From positions 310,001-374,000 of the forward strand of contig NZ_KB894570.1 in NCBI RefSeq assembly GCF_000374525.1: a stretch of DNA of 64,000 bases. Reading direction: 5' to 3'. Source of the DNA: Amorphus coralli DSM 19760 (GTDB lineage: Bacteria; Pseudomonadota; Alphaproteobacteria; Rhizobiales; Amorphaceae). Under the pieces are notes generated by a model. The model was given only the letters and a program-made list of their open reading frames with translations, did not search any database and was not told the origin of the DNA. This document shows positions 57,801 through 64,000 of this stretch, one piece after another. Numbering within the stretch: position 1 is the first letter of the stretch; every line of letters begins with the position of its first letter. Position numbers and translations under genes: made by a program.

Positions 57801-58336
57801 AAAGCCTCTACAAGGTGATGGCCTACAAGGACGAGTACGAGGTGGCGCGCCTTTACTCCGAGCCTGCTTTCAAGGCCCGGCTCAAGGACACCTTTCGCGA
57901 TCCCAAGCGGCTTTCCGTCATGATGGCGCCGCCGCTCCTGTCGAAGACCGACCCCGCGACGGGGCGCCCGAAGAAACGCGCCTTCGGACCGTGGATCTTC
58001 TCTGCCTTCCGTGTGCTTGCCGCCCTGAAACCGCTGCGCGGCACGCCACTGGATCCGTTCGGTTATTCCAGCGAACGCAAGGCCGAGCGAGCCCTGATTG
58101 CCCGCACTCGCGCCGACGTCGACCTGATCCTCTCCCACTTGGGCGACGCCAACTACGGTCTCCTTGTCGAGATCGCCCGTATCCCGGACCAGATCCGGGG
58201 TTACGGACCGATCAAGGAAGCCGCTATGGAAGCGGCGGACCGAAAGCGCGCGATGCTCCTGTCCCGCCTGGAGGCCAATGAGCCGGACAACCCTGCCGCG
58301 CCGACGAGGCGCGTCATCCTGGAGGCGGCGGAGTAA
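54833..58336 (+). CDS. Indolepyruvate ferredoxin oxidoreductase, fused subunits
   Basis: The protein has 1167 residues. It decarboxylates aryl or branched 2-oxo acids to acyl-CoA using TPP and passes electrons to an iron-sulfur acceptor. Order: TPP-binding pyrimidine domain (GFYSGYRGSPLGGLDKEL), PP domain (GIGCHAMTEING, GDGTYFHSG), a ferredoxin-like part with CEGCGDC, SNC and SCNKDFSCVKGFC, then a gamma domain (LVAGIGGMGVTTVG). All are in one chain, the arrangement of aerobic proteobacterial IOR. A GGGAGG lies before the ATG at 54833; a longer frame is not supported. The divergent Lrp gene is the probable regulator; role in aromatic or branched amino-acid breakdown. Confidence 0.92.
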   Translation: MTAQPVSVSLDDKYRLERGTVYMTGIQALMRVGLDQIRADREAGHRTGGFYSGYRGSPLGGLDKELAREKTLLGEHDIVFTPGVNEELGATAVWGTQKVGLHGKGSTHEGVFGIWYGKAPGVDRASDALKQANASGTAPLGGCLALCGDDHLAKSSILPAQSEFGLLNFEMPILNPSDLQDVLDYGLHGLAMSRFSGLWTGILCLADTMDSSGLVSVDPERLAIVTPDEHDPRREADINRVLLLKNRLETERVLREHKLPAAQAYVRANGLDRVAFGSHCPRYGIVTSGKAYRDLRQAFELLGIDEAVARRIGLAVFKVAMPWPLEPSRIAAFARGLDRLMVVEHKRAFMEPQIKELLYGWPEDQRPRIWGKKTPDGAPFLSDVLELPAPEIVEALLAFVPEVQDDGAMRSVAERLVMRSAWAGGHAEKAQRSAYFCAGCPHSSSTVVPEGARAQPGIGCHAMTEINGRTTDGQIAMGGEGVLWVGQQPFSNDTHMFVNLGDGTYFHSGILAIRQAVAANVPITYKILFNDAVAMTGGQPFDGPLSVPQISRQLAAEGVEKIVVLSERPHLYEGVTDLAPGTPVRDRGELMPTQEELAAYPGVSAIIFDQTCAAEKRRRRKKGGYEDPDKRLFINSRVCEGCGDCSVQSNCIAVEPLETEFGHKRRINQSSCNKDFSCVKGFCPSFVWVEGADLVTAEDAHLDIDAMAARLARPTPDVPTATRNILVAGIGGMGVTTVGAVMAMAGHIDGLNVTTLDVTGLAQKNGPVTSHLRIGPKGRDIEGPRIPTASLDVLLAADMLVACSADVLGLAEAEGTATVANTHVAPTAEFVMKQTLSFEEARLKKTLEEGSRDFTAVDAADLAERLMGDALYTNMILAGAAWQKGEIPLSFEAIETAIRLNGAAVDKNLKAFAVGRVAAADPGALAEALPKEEHPEEESLDQRIAVLSEELVRYQGHGYARRFRDLVAKVRIADEERGQGTLRLTRTIAESLYKVMAYKDEYEVARLYSEPAFKARLKDTFRDPKRLSVMMAPPLLSKTDPATGRPKKRAFGPWIFSAFRVLAALKPLRGTPLDPFGYSSERKAERALIARTRADVDLILSHLGDANYGLLVEIARIPDQIRGYGPIKEAAMEAADRKRAMLLSRLEANEPDNPAAPTRRVILEAAE

Positions 58337-58339
58337 ACG

Positions 58340-59347
58340 TCAGCCGAACCGCTCCTGCCAGGTGGAGAGCGTGTCGCCCTCGGCGGCATGCGCGGCATGC
58401 ACCCCGCGTGCAATCGCTCGTGCAAGCGTCGCCGCGGCCGCCGCTCCCAGTTCGATGGGTTCGAACAGAGCGTCCGCGATGGGCCGCTTGCCCGTCGACA
58501 GCGCAAAGATCGTGTCGCCATCATAGGGCGTGTGCGCCGGCCACAGTGCCCGGGCAAAGCCGTCATGGGCGGCAATCGCAAGCCGCTTGGTCTGCGCCTT
58601 GGTCAGCGTGGCATCGGTGGCCACGACTGCGATGGTGGTATTGGCGCCAGCCTTGACGGAATCGAGCTTTGTGATGAGCCGGCTGGCGTCCGCCGGCAGC
58701 GGATGCGGCATTCCGCGATTGCCGTATTCCCCGTCGAGCTCGAAGGGCGCGGCCCAGAAGTGCTCGCCGCTGGCGATTGTTGCGGTCCCGACGGCGTTCA
58801 CCCCGACGATCGCCGCGATCGTATGGCCGCTCGGCAGAACCGTGGAAGCGGAGCCGAGCCCCCCCTTGAGGTCGGCGGTGGTGCAGCCGGTGCCCAGACC
58901 CACCGTGCCGATCCGGTCGTCGTTCGAAGAGGCAGCGCGGACGGCCGTTGCGCCGAGATCGCGATAGGGCGGAACATCGCCCCACGCCTTGTCGCCTCCA
59001 TTGGCGAGGTCGAACACGATTGCCGTCGGAGCGATGGGGACCCTGAAGCCGACGACCTCGGCACCGCGGCCCATCGCGGCGAGTGCTGCCAGCGCGCCGT
59101 CTGCGGATGCCAGCCCGAACGCGGAGCCACCCGACAGCACAATCGCGTCCACTGCCGGTATCATCTGCTCCGGCGCCAGGAGGTCCGTTTCCCGGGTCCC
59201 CGGTGCGCCGCCGAGGACGGCGACGGACGCGACCGCCGGTTCGTCCGGTACGACCACCGTGACACCGCTCTTCACCCGGTGGTCCTCGGCGTGGCCCACG
59301 GCCAGCCCGGCAACGTCGATGAGGTGATTGCGCGGTCCCGGTCGCAT
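58340..59347 (-). CDS. P1 family (S58, DmpA-like) peptidase
   Basis: The protein has 335 residues. DmpA enzymes are aminopeptidases that self-cleave before a catalytic Ser or Thr; KGGLGSASTV at 162-171 is the expected site, with Ser166 as the likely new N-terminus. DVAGLAVGHAED, LSGGSAFGLASADG and VGVNAVGTA are family motifs. It may be an aminopeptidase for unusual or beta-amino peptides; the substrate is unknown. It converges with the oxidoreductase gene with three bases between them. Confidence 0.9.
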   Translation of the reverse strand: MRPGPRNHLIDVAGLAVGHAEDHRVKSGVTVVVPDEPAVASVAVLGGAPGTRETDLLAPEQMIPAVDAIVLSGGSAFGLASADGALAALAAMGRGAEVVGFRVPIAPTAIVFDLANGGDKAWGDVPPYRDLGATAVRAASSNDDRIGTVGLGTGCTTADLKGGLGSASTVLPSGHTIAAIVGVNAVGTATIASGEHFWAAPFELDGEYGNRGMPHPLPADASRLITKLDSVKAGANTTIAVVATDATLTKAQTKRLAIAAHDGFARALWPAHTPYDGDTIFALSTGKRPIADALFEPIELGAAAAATLARAIARGVHAAHAAEGDTLSTWQERFG

Positions 59348-59448
59348 GGGAGGGGGCCTCTCTCGTTGATCCTGTCTGAAACGAAAACGCCCGCCGACCG
59401 GGATACCGGTGCGGCGGGCGCGAAGTCGCCTCGTGGCGGGCAGACGCC

Positions 59449-60684
59449 TTACTGGTCGGTGGCGCCGTCTGGCGTCGGCTGGCCCGCCGTGGCGCCGGTC
59501 TGCGGCTCGTTGGCCGTCACGTCGACGGCCAGCACCGTCGGCAGCGTCTGGGGCGCCATCATCACCGTTCCGACGAGCTGGGCGAACGGCACCGGCTGCT
59601 GCGGGTTGGCGGTGATCTCCAGCGACCCCGGGGCCGCAAGGAACGCCTTGAGCGCCGCGGAAACCGTCTCCTCGAAGGGCTTGTTCTCCAGCATCGCCAG
59701 CATCTGGCTGGCCTGCATGTTCAGCGTGTCGATGAACTCCGCCTTGGTGACGTCCTGCTCCTTGGCGGCAAGCGTCATGGCCCGCTCAGCCAGCGAGCTG
59801 TCGTCGTAGCGGATCGCCAGGTTGGAGACGCTGACACCCTGCATCGCCTGAATCAGCTGGTTGAAGTCGTTGTCGTCGCGCTGAAGCTGGGCGAGCACGT
59901 CCGGCGTGAAGCCGAGGAACCGGCCGGAGATCGAGACTGTGCCCATGTCCTCCGCGGTGATGGTCAGCTCGTCGAGCGTCGTGGTCCCGTCGGCCTCGAC
60001 CCAGTCGGCCGTGGCGGTGGCACCGATCACCACCTTGTCGTAGCCGAGGTCGGTGAGCTGCTTCCTGGTGTCCTCGTCATCGAGGGTTTCGGTGTCGACC
60101 ACCGCGTTCTCGATGGTCAGCGTTCCGCCGCGCGGCTCTCCGTCGTCGGTGCGCTCGGTGACCTGGGCAACGATCTTGCCGATTGGCAGCGTCGAACCAC
60201 CTTCATCGGTGAAGACGATTTCGGTCAGCTCGGCGCGTTCGTAGTTGGTGATTCGCGAGCTCGGGTCGTCGGAGGCGTCGGCATCCGCCTCGGTCGGAAT
60301 CTCCGGCTCGGTCAGAAGCAACGACTTCGCCGTCATCGTGGCGGGGTCGTCGTCCTGCTTCATCGTGATGTCGTCGATCTGGACCCGGTCGGCCGAAAGC
60401 GCGTCGTCGGCACCGACCGTGCCATTTTCGATCGCGGTCGAGCCAAGTTCGGCGGATCCGCCACCATCCTCGCCGGTGAACACGACGTTGATGCCGTTGA
60501 TCGTCACCGTCGATCCGGATTCTTCGACGCCGTCATAGGTCAGCGAGCCGCCGTCCTGGGGCTCGATGGCGGAAAGGAAGGCGTCCGCGACGGTGTTGCC
60601 GGAGGGGTCGAAGGCGAGGGCGGGCGGCGTGGCGACCAGTACGATCGCAAGCGCGGCAGAACCGGAAACCCGGAGAGAATTCAT
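59449..60684 (-). CDS. Exported acidic protein of unknown function
   Basis: The protein has 411 residues. A signal peptide (AALAIVLVATPPALA, cleavage near residue 24) is followed by beta-rich acidic sequence with repeating phrases of the form INGINVVFTGEDG, IENGTVGADDALSADRVQIDDI and LTEIVFTDEGG, then a helical part (QLIQAMQGVSVSN, FLAAPGSLEITANPQQPVPF). The pattern recalls AsmA-like or DUF945-like periplasmic proteins, but I do not recognise a family. The ATG at 60684 was chosen because it sits right before the signal peptide. Confidence 0.75.
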   Translation of the reverse strand: MNSLRVSGSAALAIVLVATPPALAFDPSGNTVADAFLSAIEPQDGGSLTYDGVEESGSTVTINGINVVFTGEDGGGSAELGSTAIENGTVGADDALSADRVQIDDITMKQDDDPATMTAKSLLLTEPEIPTEADADASDDPSSRITNYERAELTEIVFTDEGGSTLPIGKIVAQVTERTDDGEPRGGTLTIENAVVDTETLDDEDTRKQLTDLGYDKVVIGATATADWVEADGTTTLDELTITAEDMGTVSISGRFLGFTPDVLAQLQRDDNDFNQLIQAMQGVSVSNLAIRYDDSSLAERAMTLAAKEQDVTKAEFIDTLNMQASQMLAMLENKPFEETVSAALKAFLAAPGSLEITANPQQPVPFAQLVGTVMMAPQTLPTVLAVDVTANEPQTGATAGQPTPDGATDQ

Positions 60685-60824
60685 GTGAGGACCTCTGGAA
60701 ATTGGTTCGGTCTGGACGTGGCCTGCGCCCATGGCGCGGTGAACCCCAGCATGGCTGCTAATGTGGGCGAGGAACACGACCAGAGCAAGACAACCGTGCT
60801 TGATCAGTGATTTGCGTCACGCTC

Positions 60825-60853
60825 TTGACGGAAGCCCGGCCTCTCGACACGTT
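60825..60853 (+). promoter_or_regulatory. Candidate promoter of glmU
   Basis: TTGACG at 60825-60830 and CACGTT at 60848-60853, 17 bases apart, about 40 bases before the ATG. The -10 is weak. Confidence 0.3.
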
Positions 60854-60894
60854 CTGGCCTCCCATTCCGTAGACAGCGCAGATCGAGGGACCCG

Positions 60895-62241
60895 ATGACC
60901 GAGCGCTCCTGCCTGGCGATCATCCTGGCGGCTGGCGAGGGCACGCGCATGCGCTCCCAAACGCCCAAGGTTCTGCACGAGATTGCCCGTCGGCCGATGA
61001 TCGGCCACGTGCTCAAGGCAGCCGAGGCGGCCGACGTCGCGCGGCGCGCCGTCGTGGTCGGCCATGGCGCCGAAACCGTTGCCAAGGCCGTCACGGCCTT
61101 CGATCCGGCCGCCGCCGTCTTCGAGCAGACCGAGCGTCTCGGAACCGCTCACGCCGTCAGAGCGGCGTCCCCCGCCGTGACCGACGACCTCGACGACGTC
61201 GTGATCCTTTACGGCGACGTGCCGCTCGTGACGTCCGACACCGTTGCCCGGCTCCGCGCTGGCCTTGCCGCCGGGGCCGACCTTGTCGTGCTTGGCTTCG
61301 AGGCGCAGGACCCGTCCGGCTATGGCCGGCTGGTCATGGAGGATAGAGCCTTGGTCGCCATCCGCGAGGAGCGTGAGGCAAGCGACGCGGAACGTGCCAT
61401 CACGCTCTGCAACTCCGGCATGCTCGCCGTCCGCGCTGGTCGGCTTTTGCCGCTTCTGGAGGCGATCGGCAACGACAATGCCAAGGGCGAGTACTACCTG
61501 ACCGACGCCATCGCGATCGCCCGGCAGGAGGGGCTCGTCGTCTCCGTCGAGATCACCGCCGAAGCCGAACTGATGGGCGTCAACGATCGGGCTCAGCTCG
61601 CTGCGGCCGAGGCCGCGTTCCAGGCCAGTGCACGCCAGCGCCTGCTCGCGTCCGGCGTGACCTTGCAGGTGCCGGACACGGTGATCATCTCTGCCGACAC
61701 CGTGATCGAGCCTGATGCCGTGATCGAGCCCCACGTGGTATTCGGCCCAGGCGTCAAGGTCGGAACCGGCGCAGCGATACACGCCTTCAGCCATCTCGAG
61801 GGCGCCGTGGTCGAGGCCGGCGCCTCGATCGGTCCCTACGCTCGTCTGCGCCCCGGCAGCGTGGTGCGTGAGAAGGGCAAGATCGGCAACTTCGTGGAGA
61901 CCAAGAACACCGAGGTCGGCGTCGGCGCGAAGATCAACCACCTGAGCTACGTCGGCGATGCGTCCGTGGGCGCCGGGGCGAACATCGGAGCCGGGACCAT
62001 TACCTGCAACTATGATGGTGTCTCGAAATTTCGCACGGTGATCGGGGAGGGAGCGTTCATCGGCTCCAACTCGGCCCTGGTTGCCCCGGTGACCATCGGC
62101 GACACCGCTTATGTGGGAACCGGAAGCGTCATCACGGACGACGTCCCTGCAGCTTCTCTGGCCATTGCGCGCGGGCGCCAGGTGGTCAAACCGGACCGCT
62201 CTCCGATCGCGGCGCGCGGTGAAAAGCCGAAGCCTGCCTGA
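60895..62241 (+). CDS. glmU: Bifunctional UDP-N-acetylglucosamine pyrophosphorylase / glucosamine-1-phosphate acetyltransferase
   Basis: Makes UDP-GlcNAc for peptidoglycan and LPS. The protein has 448 residues. The uridylyltransferase half has AIILAAGEGTRMRS, LYGDVPLV and NDNAKGEYYLTDAI. The C-terminal left-handed beta helix has GPYARLRPGSVVREKGKIGN and CNYDGVSKFRT, with hexapeptide turns between. The start ATG at 60895 follows GAGGGACCCG. glmS follows after 120 bases, so the two steps of the pathway lie together. Confidence 0.97.
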   Translation: MTERSCLAIILAAGEGTRMRSQTPKVLHEIARRPMIGHVLKAAEAADVARRAVVVGHGAETVAKAVTAFDPAAAVFEQTERLGTAHAVRAASPAVTDDLDDVVILYGDVPLVTSDTVARLRAGLAAGADLVVLGFEAQDPSGYGRLVMEDRALVAIREEREASDAERAITLCNSGMLAVRAGRLLPLLEAIGNDNAKGEYYLTDAIAIARQEGLVVSVEITAEAELMGVNDRAQLAAAEAAFQASARQRLLASGVTLQVPDTVIISADTVIEPDAVIEPHVVFGPGVKVGTGAAIHAFSHLEGAVVEAGASIGPYARLRPGSVVREKGKIGNFVETKNTEVGVGAKINHLSYVGDASVGAGANIGAGTITCNYDGVSKFRTVIGEGAFIGSNSALVAPVTIGDTAYVGTGSVITDDVPAASLAIARGRQVVKPDRSPIAARGEKPKPA

Positions 62242-62362
62242 GGATCCGGCCGAACCGGTCACACTTCGCAATCTGGATTGATTCACACCTCGATGGCGCC
62301 ACCGGTTATCACCCTGCCGGATCGCATCTGTGCTGAGTCGGATCGGAAGAGGCCTCTCTCGT

Positions 62363-64000
62363 ATGTGTGGAATCGTTGGTGTTCTCGGCCGTGAGCCGGC
62401 TGCCCCGCTGCTGCTCGACGCCCTGAAGCGGCTCGAGTACCGGGGCTATGATTCGGCCGGTATCGCCACTCTCGGTGCCGGAGGGCATGTCGAGAGGCGG
62501 AGGGCGGCCGGCAAGCTCCGCAACCTCGAGAAGGTGCTGGATGGCGATCCGATGATCGGCACCGCCGGTATCGGCCATACGCGGTGGGCTACACATGGCG
62601 CACCGACGGAAGCCAATGCCCATCCGCACGTGGCGGGTCGCGTCGCCGTCGTCCACAACGGCATCATCGAAAATTATCGGGCCCTGCGGGACGAACTTGT
62701 CGCAAGCGGCGCCCGCATCGAGAGTGACACCGACACCGAGATCATCGCCCATCTGCTCAACGGGGCGCTGGACCGCGGCCTGGCGCCGGAAGCCGCGGTG
62801 CGGACCGTGCTCGGCAAGCTGCAGGGCGCTTATGCGCTCGCTATCGTTTTCGAGGGCGAGGACGACCTGATCGCAGCGGCGCGCGTGGGCAGTCCGCTCG
62901 CCATAGGCCTTGCCGAGGACGGAACCTATCTGGGCTCCGATGCCATTGCGTTGGCGCCCTTCGCGGATCGGCTGATCTATCTGGAGGAGGGCGACTGGGC
63001 CCTCCTCAGCCGCGGCGGCGTCCGGATCTTCGACGAAACCGGAGCCGAAACCCGCCGGGAGGATACCCCGACGCCCGCCAGCATCTCTCTCGCCGAGAAA
63101 GGCAACTATCGTCACTTCATGGCGAAGGAGATCCACGAGCAGCCAGCCGTGCTCGGTCACACCTTCGGCAACTATGTCGACCTTTCCGAAGAGACCGTCC
63201 GGTTCGACGAGGCGGCTTCCATCGATTTCCGCGGTGCGCAGCGGATCGCCATGTCCGCCTGCGGCACCGCCTACTATGCCGGGCTGATCGGCCGCTACTG
63301 GCTGGAGAAACTCGCTCGCATCCCGGTCGATATCGATATCGCGTCGGAATTCCGCTATCGCGAGACGCCGCTGGCACCCGGCAATCCGGCCCTGTTCATT
63401 TCCCAGTCCGGCGAGACCGCCGACACGCTCGCGTCCCTGCGTTATTGCAAGGCCGGCGGACAGACCATCGCCAGCATCGTTAACGTGCCGACGTCCTCGA
63501 TCGCGCGCGAATCCGACGTGGTGATGCCGACTCTGGCCGGCCCGGAGATCGGGGTTGCCTCGACCAAGGCCTTCACCTGTCAGCTGGCGGTGCTCGCCTC
63601 GCTGGCCGTGCATGCGGCGCAGGCTCGCGGAACGCTCGGGCCGGACGCCCTCAAGGCTGCGGTTCGTGCGCTCGCTGAGACACCGGGATACGTAGCCGAT
63701 GCGCTGCGGCAGGAGGCCGAGATCGAGCGCATCGCCCGGGATCTGTCGCACGCGAAGAACGCGCTCTATCTGGGACGAGGGACGAGCTTTCCGCTGGCGC
63801 TAGAGGGTGCGCTCAAGCTGAAGGAAATCTCCTACATTCATGCCGAGGGCTACGCGGCCGGCGAGCTCAAGCACGGCCCGATCGCTCTCATTGACGAAGA
63901 GATGCCGGTGGTCGTGGTCGCCCCTCATGACGCGGTCTTCGAGAAGGTCGCTTCCAACATTCAGGAGGTCGCGGCGCGCGGCGGCAGAATCATCCTCATC
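62363..64000 (+). CDS. glmS: Glutamine-fructose-6-phosphate aminotransferase (isomerising), 3' truncated by window
   Basis: Makes glucosamine-6-phosphate from fructose-6-phosphate and glutamine. 546 codons are in the window; the full protein is about 608. It starts MCGIVGVLGREPAAPLLLDA, where Cys2 becomes the N-terminal nucleophile. Glutaminase motifs RLEYRGYDSAGIA, TRWATHGAPTEANAHPH and VVHNGIIENY are present. Two SIS domains follow (SACGTAYYAGLIGRYWLE, ISQSGETADTLASLR) with LKEISYIHAEGYAAGELKHGP-type sequence near the end. The C-terminus is outside the window. No riboswitch or ribozyme is visible in the 120 bases before it. Confidence 0.97.
   Translation, partial: MCGIVGVLGREPAAPLLLDALKRLEYRGYDSAGIATLGAGGHVERRRAAGKLRNLEKVLDGDPMIGTAGIGHTRWATHGAPTEANAHPHVAGRVAVVHNGIIENYRALRDELVASGARIESDTDTEIIAHLLNGALDRGLAPEAAVRTVLGKLQGAYALAIVFEGEDDLIAAARVGSPLAIGLAEDGTYLGSDAIALAPFADRLIYLEEGDWALLSRGGVRIFDETGAETRREDTPTPASISLAEKGNYRHFMAKEIHEQPAVLGHTFGNYVDLSEETVRFDEAASIDFRGAQRIAMSACGTAYYAGLIGRYWLEKLARIPVDIDIASEFRYRETPLAPGNPALFISQSGETADTLASLRYCKAGGQTIASIVNVPTSSIARESDVVMPTLAGPEIGVASTKAFTCQLAVLASLAVHAAQARGTLGPDALKAAVRALAETPGYVADALRQEAEIERIARDLSHAKNALYLGRGTSFPLALEGALKLKEISYIHAEGYAAGELKHGPIALIDEEMPVVVVAPHDAVFEKVASNIQEVAARGGRIILI

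Noticed and set aside
55007-58138. Long open frame of over 1000 codons on the minus strand opposite the indolepyruvate oxidoreductase gene
   Set aside because: Antisense shadow of a GC-rich gene: low-complexity Arg/His/Gly-rich translation and no domain, whereas the plus strand has clear motifs throughout.
62242-62362. glmS ribozyme/riboswitch before glmS
   Set aside because: Only about 120 bases are available, with no recognisable ribozyme core; such ribozymes are a feature of Gram-positive bacteria.

Overview
The window is chromosomal DNA of a GC-rich alphaproteobacterium, most likely of the order Hyphomicrobiales (Rhizobiales). Three things point there: the gene order rplI-rpsR-rpsF / fabD-fabG-acpP-fabF-mltG-yicC-gmk / rsmA-pdxA-surA-lptD-lptG-lptF / pepA-holC; a giant membrane-anchored repeat protein resembling the Growth Pole Ring (GPR) protein known from Agrobacterium; and short dispersed hairpin repeats of a type common in that order. 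No genus can be named from the sequence. I see no tRNA, rRNA, CRISPR array, prophage or insertion sequence.

Layout. 1-2385 (minus): the start of alanine racemase and dnaB. 2666-3919: cyclopropane fatty acid synthase. 4041-5601: the ribosomal operon rpsF-rpsR-rplI. 5959-12481 (plus): fatty acid synthesis (fabD, fabG, acpP, fabF), then mltG, a YicC-type RNase and gmk. 12511-20219 (minus): rsmA, pdxA, a SurA-like chaperone and lptD-lptG-lptF, i.e. outer-membrane assembly. 20486-26440: pepA, holC, an ABC-F ATPase, DinB-like, GST and ndk. 26593-28302 (minus): a two-gene operon of a LuxI/FeeM-like (exosortase-associated type) acyltransferase and a ThiF/E1-like adenylyltransferase. 28634-35560 (minus): the giant GPR-like protein. 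35959-43192: a [2Fe-2S] ferredoxin, ETF-ubiquinone oxidoreductase, a family 4-like uracil-DNA glycosylase, a CIO-type bd oxidase and an S49 peptidase. 43295-48943: two small tandem genes, glyQ, an OmpA-like protein and glyS. 49116-54610: VOC protein, methyltransferase, hydrolase, purB, FAD amino-acid oxidase-like and Lrp. 54833-59347: fused indolepyruvate ferredoxin oxidoreductase and a P1 (S58) peptidase. 59449-64000: an acidic exported protein, glmU and the start of glmS.

Most of the window is envelope and growth housekeeping: alr, glmU and glmS feed peptidoglycan and LPS precursors, mltG sets glycan length, lptDFG exports LPS, fab genes and cfa build lipids, and the GPR-like protein probably organises polar growth. 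The most unusual items are the acyltransferase-ThiF operon, a stretch of about 103 residues with AT-rich foreign codon use inserted in frame into glyS, and the GPR-like protein, whose repeats have periods of 55, 22 and 44 residues, all multiples of 11.
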